A stretch of DNA of 64,000 nucleotides, taken from positions 23,784 to 87,783 of the forward strand of contig JANXSF010000106.1 in assembly GCA_025352795.1 (NCBI GenBank), in the 5' to 3' direction. The stretch is from Acidobacteriota bacterium. GTDB lineage: Bacteria > Acidobacteriota > Terriglobia > Bryobacterales > Bryobacteraceae. Made by a program: the position numbers and the translations under genes. The notes under the pieces are model-generated. The model saw nothing but the letters and a program-made list of their open reading frames with translations. It made no database searches and had not been told where the DNA came from. Shown here in pieces: positions 25,046-34,124 of the stretch (within the stretch, counting starts at the first letter, position 1; each line of letters starts with the position of its first letter).

Positions 25046-27790
25046 CTATGCCGATTGCGACGCCATACGATTGGCGCAGACGCTACGCACGGCAAGCCCC
25101 AATAACCGCGCATCATCGGAGAGCCCCAGCGCCCTTGGACTCCGTGCATCGGGACACTCAATGGTCAACAGCAATTCCCCTCCCACCAGTAGCAATTCCT
25201 GGGGGATACGAACGGCCAGCCTGGGCATTGGCGCACCAAACGTGAACAGCCATTCCGCCACCCGATGGCCGTTAGCCAGCATTCTAATCCGTTGACTGCG
25301 ATGGTTCTCCGTAACAAAGCCGTAGCCATCGAAGGTCAATTGGCAGGAGAAGTTTCCAGCAAGGCGCATCAACAAAAGGGCTTGTTTACCGCACGTCCAA
25401 GACCCCCAATCCTCAGCAATAGACCATCCGGCTACGCAGAGATTGTTTCCTTGTCCGCCGACGCGAAACGACCATGGGTCACCCCATTCTGGAGTTGGAA
25501 TTGCCCCACGGCCAGCTTGTTCACCAGCGCAACTGATCTCAAAAAAGTAACGTTGCCCAATGGTCCTGGCATCGGTCAAGTGCTGCGGATCGGCAATATA
25601 AGTATCGGCTAGCAAGCCTGCCCGCTGCATTTTATCCAGATACGAACGTTTGTGCTTGCGGTAGTTGGAAAGAACACCCAACAATTCCGTTACCCGCTGA
25701 GATTCAATCCAGGGAGCCGAACTGGCATCGCTCAAATAGGAACAGATAACGTCCAATATGCCTGATAACCCCACTGATCCGAAATCCCTGGATTCTTTTG
25801 CTGCGGTTATTCTAGCAGCGATTTCAGCCGTGCTTGAAACCGGCAGCACCTCGTGCAACCAGGGAATGCGGCGCAACCAATATTGCTCCAGTTCAAACAG
25901 CAATCCGGCGCTGGCATCCAACATCAGCCTCATTGCCGGACCCAGTTCGCCGCTCAATAAATTTCCTTCAATCAGGAACTCCTTGCGCAGTTCCTGATCC
26001 CTTGCGATGCACAGTTCAACCGACGCCGGAACGCGGCAGCCTAGTAGCAAAAGCGCCTGTCGAACATGGGTGAAACTGTGCAGGAAAGCAAGAATGGTTC
26101 GGAAGTCCGTCTGCTGACAATCGGCCAGCGTAAACAAGTCGCCAGGGTATTTTCGACAGTTATAAGCGGTGATGGCCACGGCTACGGTGTTCTTTGGCAT
26201 GGACATTGCATCGCGCAGCGGCAACTCCCGCCCAACTAAACGACGCACGGCCATCATCGGATAGATCGTGGAAAAATCTTCAACCGCATCCAGCGGCAGA
26301 ATTTGTGGATCGTGGCCCATCAGGTACTGTTGCCGTTCAGACAATCGCAGATTGGAAAAAAATTCTTTGCCAATGCCATCACGCAGCACAAACAATAAGT
26401 CCAAATCGGAAAGCCCAGGGCATTCCACGGAACCATACTCGTAGATCGCTTCTACTTTCCCACTGGCCATGGCCCGCTCTTTCCATTCGTCGCGCAACTG
26501 GTCATACTCTTTCAAACCCATTGTTTTGGGGCGATCCACCACTTCATAAGGCCAGCCACCAACCATCACCGGCTCCGCTTCAAACAGTTGCCGATGGTTC
26601 AATTCGAACAATTCCGCCGAAGCCAGGCACATGTACCTGCGACCCTCTTCCAGCAGCCCTTCATTCAGACCCATCGATTCCCGTTCTGCAGCAGTCAATC
26701 GCATGGTCTGCTTGTGTTGCCTCAAACAAAGGCCAGGGTTCAGCACACCCCTCACTGGCCAGTTGTCATCAGCCAGACGGGAATTCATCCAATGACCCAA
26801 AGCCAACCGCGCCTGCGTAGTTTTGTTTAGAAAGGGATGATCAATGTTGGTCAACAAATCGCGCTTCCAAACGGAGACGCGCTCCTGTAATTGATACTCC
26901 AGGCAAGGAACCAAACTGGTGCAGGAGATCCACCAAAGCGCATCAAATGCAGTTTTCAACTGCGCCGCACGCAAGAAATTACGTTCAAAGAATCGTTCAA
27001 AAACCCGGATGGCATGGCCCGCTTCCAAATCGCCATTGACGTATTCCACTTCTGGTGCCCGGCCAACCAGCAGCACAGAGTTCGCCAATATCGCCGATGG
27101 CAAGGTGGATTCCGTGGCCCAGCCCAATGCCTCCTGAAAATAAATCATCGGGCCGTGGTGCATCAAAGGTTGATACGCCAACAGGAAATCATTGATCTGA
27201 AAAACAGAGCTAATCTGCTTCAGGAAAGATTCCTTCGATTGTGGCAAGCGCAAAATAGCGATCACATCGCAATCGCTATAACCTTCCACCACCCCGCCAT
27301 CGGCCAAGCTGCCTTGCAATAGCAGACTTGCCAAGCCGGTAAAATCGTTGCTGGCGAACTGCACCATCTGTTCAATCAGATTCTTGCGTTGAAATTGGAC
27401 GCTGGTTTGCCAGTGTGCCAGTGGTCGCAAATTGGGTGCATAGCGGCGGTCTGGACGCGCAGTCTTACTTCGTTCCTCAGCACAGGCCCAAAAAGCTTCA
27501 TGCAGGCATTCTGCCAATCGTTCCCCGGTTAATTCCTGCCCCGCCATCCGACCCAATTGCATTTGTGGAAACAGGACATCTAATTCCGGCATCACCGGGC
27601 AATAGAAGCGCGCCCTCCGCCAACCTTCCAAGCGCAAAGGTTCCCCAGTCCATATAGGGGCATAGGTGAGTGACCCGTATAACCCCATCAAGCGGCTCCA
27701 CAAAATGCGGGACAAATGATCTCTGTTGGAATTGGCTAATGCGCGGTGAAAAAATTGGTCGGATAGAAAATCGAATCGGGTTTGCGCCAT
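25046..27790 (-). CDS. large protein with two nucleotidyltransferase-like domains and a C-terminal beta-sandwich
   Basis: The 914-residue product carries two separate nucleotidyltransferase-fold signatures: G160-S161 with D173-x-D175 (QGSLADGG...YSDCDV) and G453-S454 with D462-x-D464 (YGSVECPGLSDLDLLF). Each resembles the active-site strand of aminoglycoside- and MNT-type nucleotidyltransferases. The last 130 residues (IRMLANGHRVAEW, VRIPQELL, PRALGLSDDARLLGLAV) look like a beta-sandwich domain also seen at the end of some glycosyltransferases. No signal peptide is visible. The function is unknown; nucleotidyl transfer to a small molecule or protein is an inference. It lies 47 bp after tRNA-Leu and abuts the EamA gene. 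Confidence 0.65.
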   Translation of the reverse strand: MAQTRFDFLSDQFFHRALANSNRDHLSRILWSRLMGLYGSLTYAPIWTGEPLRLEGWRRARFYCPVMPELDVLFPQMQLGRMAGQELTGERLAECLHEAFWACAEERSKTARPDRRYAPNLRPLAHWQTSVQFQRKNLIEQMVQFASNDFTGLASLLLQGSLADGGVVEGYSDCDVIAILRLPQSKESFLKQISSVFQINDFLLAYQPLMHHGPMIYFQEALGWATESTLPSAILANSVLLVGRAPEVEYVNGDLEAGHAIRVFERFFERNFLRAAQLKTAFDALWWISCTSLVPCLEYQLQERVSVWKRDLLTNIDHPFLNKTTQARLALGHWMNSRLADDNWPVRGVLNPGLCLRQHKQTMRLTAAERESMGLNEGLLEEGRRYMCLASAELFELNHRQLFEAEPVMVGGWPYEVVDRPKTMGLKEYDQLRDEWKERAMASGKVEAIYEYGSVECPGLSDLDLLFVLRDGIGKEFFSNLRLSERQQYLMGHDPQILPLDAVEDFSTIYPMMAVRRLVGRELPLRDAMSMPKNTVAVAITAYNCRKYPGDLFTLADCQQTDFRTILAFLHSFTHVRQALLLLGCRVPASVELCIARDQELRKEFLIEGNLLSGELGPAMRLMLDASAGLLFELEQYWLRRIPWLHEVLPVSSTAEIAARITAAKESRDFGSVGLSGILDVICSYLSDASSAPWIESQRVTELLGVLSNYRKHKRSYLDKMQRAGLLADTYIADPQHLTDARTIGQRYFFEISCAGEQAGRGAIPTPEWGDPWSFRVGGQGNNLCVAGWSIAEDWGSWTCGKQALLLMRLAGNFSCQLTFDGYGFVTENHRSQRIRMLANGHRVAEWLFTFGAPMPRLAVRIPQELLLVGGELLLTIECPDARSPRALGLSDDARLLGLAVRSVCANRMASQSA

Positions 27791-27837
27791 TTACGCCACA
27801 CTGTCAACCCGATGGTCAATAACCAAAGGCATAATAT

Positions 27838-27924
27838 TGGTGCCGGAGGTGGGACTTGAACCCACACAAGGATAGACCTTGGCAGATTTTGAGTCTGCTG
27901 CGTCTGCCATTCCGCCACTCCGGC
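27838..27924 (-). tRNA. tRNA-Leu (anticodon CAA)
   Basis: The minus strand folds into a class II tRNA. The acceptor arms GCCGGAG and CTCCGGC pair; the anticodon stem GCAGA/TCTGC holds the loop CTCAAAA (anticodon CAA, codon UUG); a long variable arm CAAGG...CCTTG marks leucine; and GTGGG TTCAAGT CCCAC forms the T arm. The 3' CCA is encoded (27838-27840). The opposite-strand open frame that runs through it is not a gene. Confidence 0.96.
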
Positions 27925-28043
27925 ACGATACGGCTGTTCTTAGGCTATCAAGAATCGCACCAGTTTGCCATATGTCGAATCAGATTTGTTTTCCCCTTCG
28001 CCGATTCTTGCGCCATCGCTCCTGGAATGACTACAATTCGAGC

Positions 28044-28049
28044 GAGGGG
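28044..28049 (+). promoter_or_regulatory. ribosome-binding site that fixes the rhodanese start
   Basis: GAGGGG lies 6 nt before the GTG at 28056. It places the start well downstream of the open frame's first ATG (27879), which would otherwise run antisense through tRNA-Leu. Confidence 0.65.
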
Positions 28050-28055
28050 AAAATC

Positions 28056-28397
28056 GTGTCCGAATCAATCCAAATGGAGCTGTCACCGCAGCAAATACAA
28101 CAGCGCATTGCCGCCGGAGAAAAATTCTGCATCATCGACGTTCGTGAACAATGGGAATTTCAAGCCGCTGCCATTACCGGATCGAATCTGGTTCCCATGG
28201 GCTCTGTTCCAACCCGCATTCAGGAACTGGAAGCACAAGCAGACATTTCGCCCCTTCTAGTCATCTGCCATCACGGGGTGCGCAGCCTCAATGTGGTTCA
28301 ATGGCTTCGGCAACAAGGCCTTGAAAACTGCACCAGCCTTATCGGCGGAATTGATCAATGGAGCCGTGACGTTGACACTACAGTTCCGCGATACTGA
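28056..28397 (+). CDS. single-domain rhodanese-like sulfurtransferase
   Basis: From GTG 28056 the product has 113 residues, the usual size of a single rhodanese domain (GlpE/PspE-like). It shows CIIDVREQWEF, VPMGSVPTRI, the active-site loop CHHGVRS with C71, and GGIDQWS at the end. It transfers sulfane sulfur from thiosulfate or persulfides to a thiol acceptor. The start codon is chosen because a good ribosome-binding site precedes it and because the longer frame overlaps the tRNA. The sulfatase gene follows after 6 nt on the same strand, so both may act in sulfur handling. Confidence 0.88.
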   Translation: MSESIQMELSPQQIQQRIAAGEKFCIIDVREQWEFQAAAITGSNLVPMGSVPTRIQELEAQADISPLLVICHHGVRSLNVVQWLRQQGLENCTSLIGGIDQWSRDVDTTVPRY

Positions 28398-28403
28398 ATA
28401 TTG

Positions 28404-29810
28404 ATGAATCGCCGTCAATTTCTTCTTACCACCATCGCCGCTGCTACATTACCAGCGCAAACCCGTCGCAAGCCCAATATTGTTTGGATCATGGCTGACG
28501 ACCTGGGCTACGGCGATTTAGGCTGCTACGGTCAAACGCATATTCAAACCCCCAATATTGATCGGCTAGCCAAGGAAGGCATCCGCTTCACCAACGCTTA
28601 TGCCGGTTGCACCGTGTGCGCCCCTTCAAGATCTGTTTTGATGACCGGTTTGCATATGGGGCACACCAGCATCCGGTCCAATCCCGGTGGAGTTCCGTTG
28701 CTGGCTTCTGATTACACAGTGGCGCAAACGCTGAAGCAAGCTGGCTACACTTGCGGCTGCTTTGGCAAATGGGGACTCGGTGATCTGAAAACTGATGGTG
28801 TTCCTTCCAAGCACGGGTTCGATAGATTCTACGGATACCTGCACCAGGTCCACGCGCATTCGCAATATCCAGGTTTTCTGATTGAGGACAACGAAATTGT
28901 GCCTGTCTATGAGAACAACAGGCTGGAACGCGGAGCTTATGCCAATGATTTGTGCGCTGCCGCCGCCCTTCAATTCATCAATGAAAACGCCAAAAAACCT
29001 TTCTTTCTGTATGCTCCATTCACCATTCCACACCTTGAGCTATTGGCCCCCAAGGATTCCGTAGATCCCTACTCAGAAAAAATCAAGGAACCAAAGACCT
29101 ATGTGGATCGTACTGGGCACTATGCCAATCAAGCCTTGCCCCTAGCAACCTACGCCGGCATGATATCGCGGCTGGATAGCTACGTCGGACGCATTATGGA
29201 TGCATTGAAACTACAAAATCTGGATCAGGACACAATCGTCTTCTTCACTTCCGACAACGGTTCGGCCACTCCACTTTGGGATGACGGCGGATTCTTCAAC
29301 AGCACCGGGGGATTGCGCGGACACAAGCAAAATTTTTATGAAGGCGGCATTCGCGTCCCCATGATCGCCCGCTGGCCCGGTAAAATCACCCCCGATAAAA
29401 CCAGTGACTTTCCCTGGATGTTTGCCGATTTCGCACCCACTGCCGCCGAACTTGCCAGAACCCAATCACCTTTAGGAATTGATGGCCGATCCGTATTGCC
29501 AACGTTGTTGGGTGGCAAGCAGGATCAAGCTGAATTCCTTTATTGGGAGCTGCCCCGTTACGACGCAAAAACCGGCACATTTCCTGATGAAATTCCTATG
29601 CAGGCCGTCCGTATGGGCAATTGGAAGGCCGTGCGTCCCAAGCCCGGCACCACGTTGGAGCTTTACAATCTGAAATCGGATCCCACCGAATCGAAAGATG
29701 TCGCCAAACAGGAACCGGCGATAATGGCGGCAATCGAAAAGTATTTGAAAACTGCTCGCACCAAACCTCGGATGCAGAAAAATCCGCCCAATATTCTTGT
29801 TCCTGGGTAA
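28404..29810 (+). CDS. sulfatase (arylsulfatase-type), exported
   Basis: This 468-residue enzyme hydrolyses sulfate esters. The N-terminus NRRQFLLTTIAAATLPAQ is a Tat-like signal, then comes NIVWIMADDLGYGD with metal-binding aspartates. The signature CAPSRS has C72, which must be turned into formylglycine for activity. FFTSDNG supplies the last metal ligands and GGLRGHK follows. Substrates are probably sulfated carbohydrates in the periplasm. The frame has a TTG one codon earlier (28401). No sulfatase-maturing radical-SAM enzyme is in the window. Confidence 0.92.
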   Translation: MNRRQFLLTTIAAATLPAQTRRKPNIVWIMADDLGYGDLGCYGQTHIQTPNIDRLAKEGIRFTNAYAGCTVCAPSRSVLMTGLHMGHTSIRSNPGGVPLLASDYTVAQTLKQAGYTCGCFGKWGLGDLKTDGVPSKHGFDRFYGYLHQVHAHSQYPGFLIEDNEIVPVYENNRLERGAYANDLCAAAALQFINENAKKPFFLYAPFTIPHLELLAPKDSVDPYSEKIKEPKTYVDRTGHYANQALPLATYAGMISRLDSYVGRIMDALKLQNLDQDTIVFFTSDNGSATPLWDDGGFFNSTGGLRGHKQNFYEGGIRVPMIARWPGKITPDKTSDFPWMFADFAPTAAELARTQSPLGIDGRSVLPTLLGGKQDQAEFLYWELPRYDAKTGTFPDEIPMQAVRMGNWKAVRPKPGTTLELYNLKSDPTESKDVAKQEPAIMAAIEKYLKTARTKPRMQKNPPNILVPG

Positions 29811-29860
29811 ATCTTTTCAGCATCCGGGAACAAATACCAAAGCGCACACGTAGGGGATTC

Positions 29861-29866
29861 AGGAGG
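29861..29866 (+). promoter_or_regulatory. strong ribosome-binding site before a TTG start
   Basis: AGGAGG, a perfect anti-Shine-Dalgarno match, stands 5 nt before the TTG at 29872. It decides the start of the unknown membrane protein gene, which has no suitable ATG nearby. Confidence 0.7.
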
Positions 29867-29871
29867 ATTGT

Positions 29872-31161
29872 TTGTCTTTTTCCACCTTATCCAATTCGTC
29901 TGCTTCTGCTAGTCTATCTGGAGCCAGTCGTTCCATTGTCAGCGGACTTTTCGTTGCCAGTTGCCTGCTCTCTATCGTTTCCTGGTACACCACCATGGCT
30001 GGTATGGAACTGTACCTATCCCAATGGTTTGCATTGCTGGCTTCTTTAGGCGTGCAGGCCACCCTAATTCTAGTTGCCTGGTTGATCGGTTTTTCACGAA
30101 CAGGGCGCGGATTGTTAATCGTTGTTTATGCAATCACAGCAACGGTCTCCATCGGATTTTCCTACGTCAGCCTCTATACGTGGTTCGCCGCCAAAGTGCG
30201 GCCAGCATTGGTGCAGCGGCAGCTATATGACACATTGGACGCCGCTTCACAAAAGACAGAAGAGCAGCTTGCCGCAGCCGTGGGCGAAGCTCGACGCCAT
30301 GCTTTAGCTTTGGATGAGATGACCATTGCCGAAAAATCTCACGGTCACATATCCGCATCGCAAGATGCTGATCCCTACCTTTCAGAGATCCGTGAAGAAG
30401 TAGCCAAAGAGGCCCGCGGAGTTGGCGGTGCATACAAAGAAGGCACTGGCGAAGGCGTCCGCTACACGGCATTTGAACGCTACACCAAGTTGGCCAATGA
30501 GACGGTGAAGCAACTGGAATCCAGCTTGGTTCGGTTGCGCGGATTTCGAAATCAAACTAAGCCGCTAGACCCCACTGAAAAGCAGCTACGAGCTTTTCAT
30601 GAAGTCTTTGACAGCGTCCCTTGGGCGGAAATGAGCCAGACGCTGCATCAGGTTAAATCGGAAAAGCCAGAGGTCCCATCCTATGCAACTTCGGTGGACA
30701 AAACAGTGTCAGGACAAGAGGACTTATTATTGGCCGTCACCGAACTAGTAACCGCACCCACACCGCGACATGTATTTTCAATCGTATTGGCAGCCTTCAT
30801 AGATATCATTGTGTTTCTGTTGGCCTACGCTTCGGGTCCGCACTTCTTTGGATCAAGAGAAGAACAATGGCTACGGGCAGGAGCTCGCTTAGAAGGCGTG
30901 GACGACCCGGCATTTCTGCGTGGCTTATTACGCAAGGTAACCGCAGGCCCAGAAGGGACAGCCAGATTAGACGCATCGCAACTCACTCCCGGGGAATTGC
31001 AGCTCTGCCTCATGTTGACGGGCCAAGGCCAAGCATCGGCAGTTGAGAATCAGGGCAGCAGGTGTTATTTAATTGAGCCAAGGGCCTTTGAATCTTTAGT
31101 GGAAACCATGGCAGGGGAAGGCATCTCCTGGAAAGCAAACCGCGCCGCCGCTGGCGGTTAG
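29872..31161 (+). CDS. membrane protein of unknown function with coiled-coil middle
   Basis: I do not recognise this 429-residue protein. It has three N-terminal membrane helices (about 22-42, 53-74 and 80-105), a charged alpha-helical middle (about 110-295) with heptad-like stretches such as KLANETVKQLESSLVRLRG, a fourth helix near 300-322, and a soluble C-terminal part of about 105 residues. The topology would place the middle domain on one side of the membrane between helices 3 and 4. Initiation is at TTG 29872 after AGGAGG. It follows the sulfatase by about 60 bp but nothing links their roles. Sensing or scaffolding is possible, not shown. Confidence 0.7.
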   Translation: MSFSTLSNSSASASLSGASRSIVSGLFVASCLLSIVSWYTTMAGMELYLSQWFALLASLGVQATLILVAWLIGFSRTGRGLLIVVYAITATVSIGFSYVSLYTWFAAKVRPALVQRQLYDTLDAASQKTEEQLAAAVGEARRHALALDEMTIAEKSHGHISASQDADPYLSEIREEVAKEARGVGGAYKEGTGEGVRYTAFERYTKLANETVKQLESSLVRLRGFRNQTKPLDPTEKQLRAFHEVFDSVPWAEMSQTLHQVKSEKPEVPSYATSVDKTVSGQEDLLLAVTELVTAPTPRHVFSIVLAAFIDIIVFLLAYASGPHFFGSREEQWLRAGARLEGVDDPAFLRGLLRKVTAGPEGTARLDASQLTPGELQLCLMLTGQGQASAVENQGSRCYLIEPRAFESLVETMAGEGISWKANRAAAGG

Positions 31162-31219
31162 GCTCTCCGTTGCCATATTTTCTGCATCCTACCTCCCCGC
31201 CTTAAACGTTAAAGTCGGC

Positions 31220-31248
31220 TTGACAACCGCTTCCAGATTCGATAAATT
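31220..31248 (+). promoter_or_regulatory. sigma70-type promoter of the first DUF1549/DUF1501 operon
   Basis: TTGACA (31220-31225) and TAAATT (31243-31248) are exactly 17 bp apart. The -35 is perfect and the -10 matches 4 of 6. Transcription would start near 31255, which makes the ATG at 31272, not the GTG at 31257, the likely start of the next gene. Confidence 0.65.
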
Positions 31249-31271
31249 AAAAAATCGTGAAAGGTGTGTTT

Positions 31272-34106
31272 ATGCTTCTTCGCTCCATTGGGTTTACCGT
31301 CATCCTAGCCGCGTCCTGTTGCGCGCAAACTGCATTGCAGATTGAATTTTTTGAGAAATCTGTCCGCCCGGTAATCGTCGAACGATGCCAGATGTGCCAT
31401 AACGCCAAGATGAAGCAGGCAGGTTTGGATCTTTCTTCCGCCCAGGGTTTCGTCAATGGTGGCGCCAGTGGTCCGCTGGTGGACAAGCAATCTCCCGATA
31501 AAAGTAAGCTGCTGAAACTCATCAGTTACGACGAAACTTTGAAAATGCCTCCCACCGGCAAGTTGAAGGATGAAGTGTTAGCCAACTTGGCCGCCTGGGT
31601 AAAAATGGGAGCGCCCTGGCCCGGTGCTGAAAATCTGGTAGCCGCAGGCGCCGCAGCAACCCCTGCTCCTTCAAAGAGTGGCGTACGCACCGGCGGCAAG
31701 AATTTCTCCAAAGATGAAAAAGAGTATTGGGCCTTTCAACCTGTGAAGAAACCCGCCCTTCCCACCGTAAAGAATGCCGCCTGGGCTAGTAGCGACGTGG
31801 ACCGTTTCCTTCTGGCCAAGCTCGAAGCCAAAGGCATTCAGCCCGCTGCCGCAGCCAGCAAGTTGACCCTCCTTCGCCGCGTCACTTTCGACCTTACCGG
31901 ACTTCCTCCATCGCTGGAAGAAATCGACGCCTATCTTTCCGACGCCGCGCCCAATGCCTACGAAAAAGTTGTCGACAAGCTGCTGGCTTCTCCCCGCTAT
32001 GGTGAACGCTGGGGTCGCCACTGGCTGGACGTCGCCCGTTATGCAGATTCCACCGGCAACGATGAGGATCACCGCTATCCCTACGCCTATCGCTATCGTG
32101 ATTACGTCATTGATTCCTTCAATAACGACCTTCCTTACAATCAATTCGTCAAGGAACAGATTGCTGGCGATTTAATGCCTTCGCCCGATGGCAAAAGCAC
32201 TAACACTCGCGGCGTAGTGGCCACCGGGTTTCTTGCTCTAGGGGCCAAAGCCATTGCCCAGCAAGACAAAATGAAGATGCTCTACGACGTCTACGATGAA
32301 CAGGTAGATACCGTCAGTCGAGGCATTCTGGGAATCACGCTAGCTTGCGCCCGTTGTCACGATCATAAGTTCGATCCGCTGCTCACCAAGGATTATTACT
32401 CCATGGTGAATTACTTCGCCAACACGCGCAGCTTCAAGGATTCCGAAACGCACGTATCCAAGCTACTCTTCACACCGCTTGTTTCCAAAGAAGAGAACGA
32501 AAAATATCAAGCCTACCAATCGAAAATCCGCGATAAGGCCATGCTGGTGGAAGACATTGTTGATGCCGAAGATTCCACTTATGCCAAGAAGCAACTGGAA
32601 CTGCTGCCACGCTACATGATGGCCGCTCGCCGCGTCTATGAAGGCAAGGAAGCAATTGCCAAAGTGGCTGAGGAAACACAGCTCAAGGAAAACATAATTT
32701 CCAGCTTCGTTCGGTTTTTGAAACCGGCCCCAGGTTCGGTAACTCCTCATCTGGATGAGTGGCACAACGCCCCCGTCGAACAATTGGAAGAAGTGGCCAA
32801 AGGGTACCAGACACGCCTTGCCAAGAGTATGACCGATTGGCAGCGGACACTTACCCGCTGGCGTAATCAATATCGCAAGATGAGCAAAGAAATGAATATG
32901 CCTCCTCCAGACAAGCCCAAACTGGATGAACAGAAAGATGCTTTCATGAAGGATGCTTTTGGCGGACGGGGGCCTTTTGTGGTGCGCTCAGGAGATCGAA
33001 AATCGATCTACGCCAAGGAATCCCTCGAAAAAATAGAAGTCCTTAACAACGAATTGGCAGAATTGAAAAAAGGTGCGCCCACTGAACCCGAACTGGCCTG
33101 CGCGGTGGATGAAGCAATGCCCAAACCCGTGGATCAAACTATCCTCATTCGTGGCGATTACAACAGCCACGGTGAACTGGCTCCCAAAAATGTCCCAACC
33201 CTTCTTGGCGGTGCAAAAATGGAGCCCTATACAGGGCAGGGAAGTGGGCGCCTTCATTTAGCCAATTGGCTTGCCAGCGATGAAAATCCGCTGACTGCCC
33301 GAGTGATGGTGAATCGTGTTTGGTATTGGACTTTTGGCGAAGGCCTGGTTCGTACTCCTGACAATTTCGGAAAGATGGGCGAGCGTCCCACGCATCCCGA
33401 GCTACTCGATTACCTCACCGCCGATTTCGTCAAGAACGGCTGGTCTGTGAAGAAATTGCAAAAGACCATCCTGCTATCCAGCGCCTATCGCATGTCTAGT
33501 GAAATCACGCCTGCCGCGTTCAAAGCTGATCCTGAAAATAAAATGTGGAGCCGCTTTGGCCGTCGTCGTCTGGAAGTGGAAGAGATGCGCGATGGCCTGT
33601 TGAAGTTAGATAACAAGCTGGATTACACCATGGGCGGCACCATGCAAAAAGGCTTCGGCACCGATGGCGAAAACTCGAATGGTCGCTTGTCGATTAACCC
33701 CGAAAAGGAAACTCGTCGCACTGTGTATCTGCCGCTGCGTCGCGCCAATCTTCCTTCCCTGTTGAACCTGTTTGATTTCGGCGATGCCACCACCATCAGC
33801 GGTAAGCGCAACATCACCAACATCGCTCCCCAGGCCCTGTTCATGATGAACAGTACCTTTGTTGCCGACCGCGCCGGATCAATCGCCAAAGAACTGGTGG
33901 ACGATAAAACGCTCTCCGCTTCCAATCGCATGGAGCGTGCTTATCTTCGTGTGTTGAATCGTAAACCGGGGGCCAATGAAGTGGATTCAGCCCTCAGTTA
34001 CATTGATTCCTACAAGAGCAAATACGCCCAGGCCGATGACCAGAAGGCTTGGCAGAGTTTGTGCCACATTCTGCTCTCTTCCAATGAATTTATTTTTGTC
34101 GATTGA
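31272..34106 (+). CDS. cytochrome-domain DUF1549/DUF1553 protein
   Basis: The 944-residue exported protein has the full planctomycete-type layout: signal peptide (1-18), cytochrome c-like domain with C39-x2-C42-H43, DUF1549 with LTGLPPSLEEI and SPRYGERWGRHWLD, a second C359-x2-C362-H363 (CARCHDHKFDP), a helical insert, and C-terminal DUF1553 with NPLTARVMVNRVW and FGKMGERPTHPELLDYL. These proteins are widespread in Planctomycetota and Solibacter; polymer breakdown with an electron-transfer role is proposed but unproved. ATG 31272 is chosen over GTG 31257 because AAGG precedes it and the promoter leaves almost no leader for the GTG. The DUF1501 gene follows after 18 bp. Confidence 0.92.
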   Translation: MLLRSIGFTVILAASCCAQTALQIEFFEKSVRPVIVERCQMCHNAKMKQAGLDLSSAQGFVNGGASGPLVDKQSPDKSKLLKLISYDETLKMPPTGKLKDEVLANLAAWVKMGAPWPGAENLVAAGAAATPAPSKSGVRTGGKNFSKDEKEYWAFQPVKKPALPTVKNAAWASSDVDRFLLAKLEAKGIQPAAAASKLTLLRRVTFDLTGLPPSLEEIDAYLSDAAPNAYEKVVDKLLASPRYGERWGRHWLDVARYADSTGNDEDHRYPYAYRYRDYVIDSFNNDLPYNQFVKEQIAGDLMPSPDGKSTNTRGVVATGFLALGAKAIAQQDKMKMLYDVYDEQVDTVSRGILGITLACARCHDHKFDPLLTKDYYSMVNYFANTRSFKDSETHVSKLLFTPLVSKEENEKYQAYQSKIRDKAMLVEDIVDAEDSTYAKKQLELLPRYMMAARRVYEGKEAIAKVAEETQLKENIISSFVRFLKPAPGSVTPHLDEWHNAPVEQLEEVAKGYQTRLAKSMTDWQRTLTRWRNQYRKMSKEMNMPPPDKPKLDEQKDAFMKDAFGGRGPFVVRSGDRKSIYAKESLEKIEVLNNELAELKKGAPTEPELACAVDEAMPKPVDQTILIRGDYNSHGELAPKNVPTLLGGAKMEPYTGQGSGRLHLANWLASDENPLTARVMVNRVWYWTFGEGLVRTPDNFGKMGERPTHPELLDYLTADFVKNGWSVKKLQKTILLSSAYRMSSEITPAAFKADPENKMWSRFGRRRLEVEEMRDGLLKLDNKLDYTMGGTMQKGFGTDGENSNGRLSINPEKETRRTVYLPLRRANLPSLLNLFDFGDATTISGKRNITNIAPQALFMMNSTFVADRAGSIAKELVDDKTLSASNRMERAYLRVLNRKPGANEVDSALSYIDSYKSKYAQADDQKAWQSLCHILLSSNEFIFVD

Positions 34107-34124
34107 AGTCCAAGGATTATAAAA

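Noticed and set aside
27879..28055. Upstream extension of the rhodanese frame
   Set aside because: It runs antisense through tRNA-Leu and a clear ribosome-binding site precedes the GTG at 28056.
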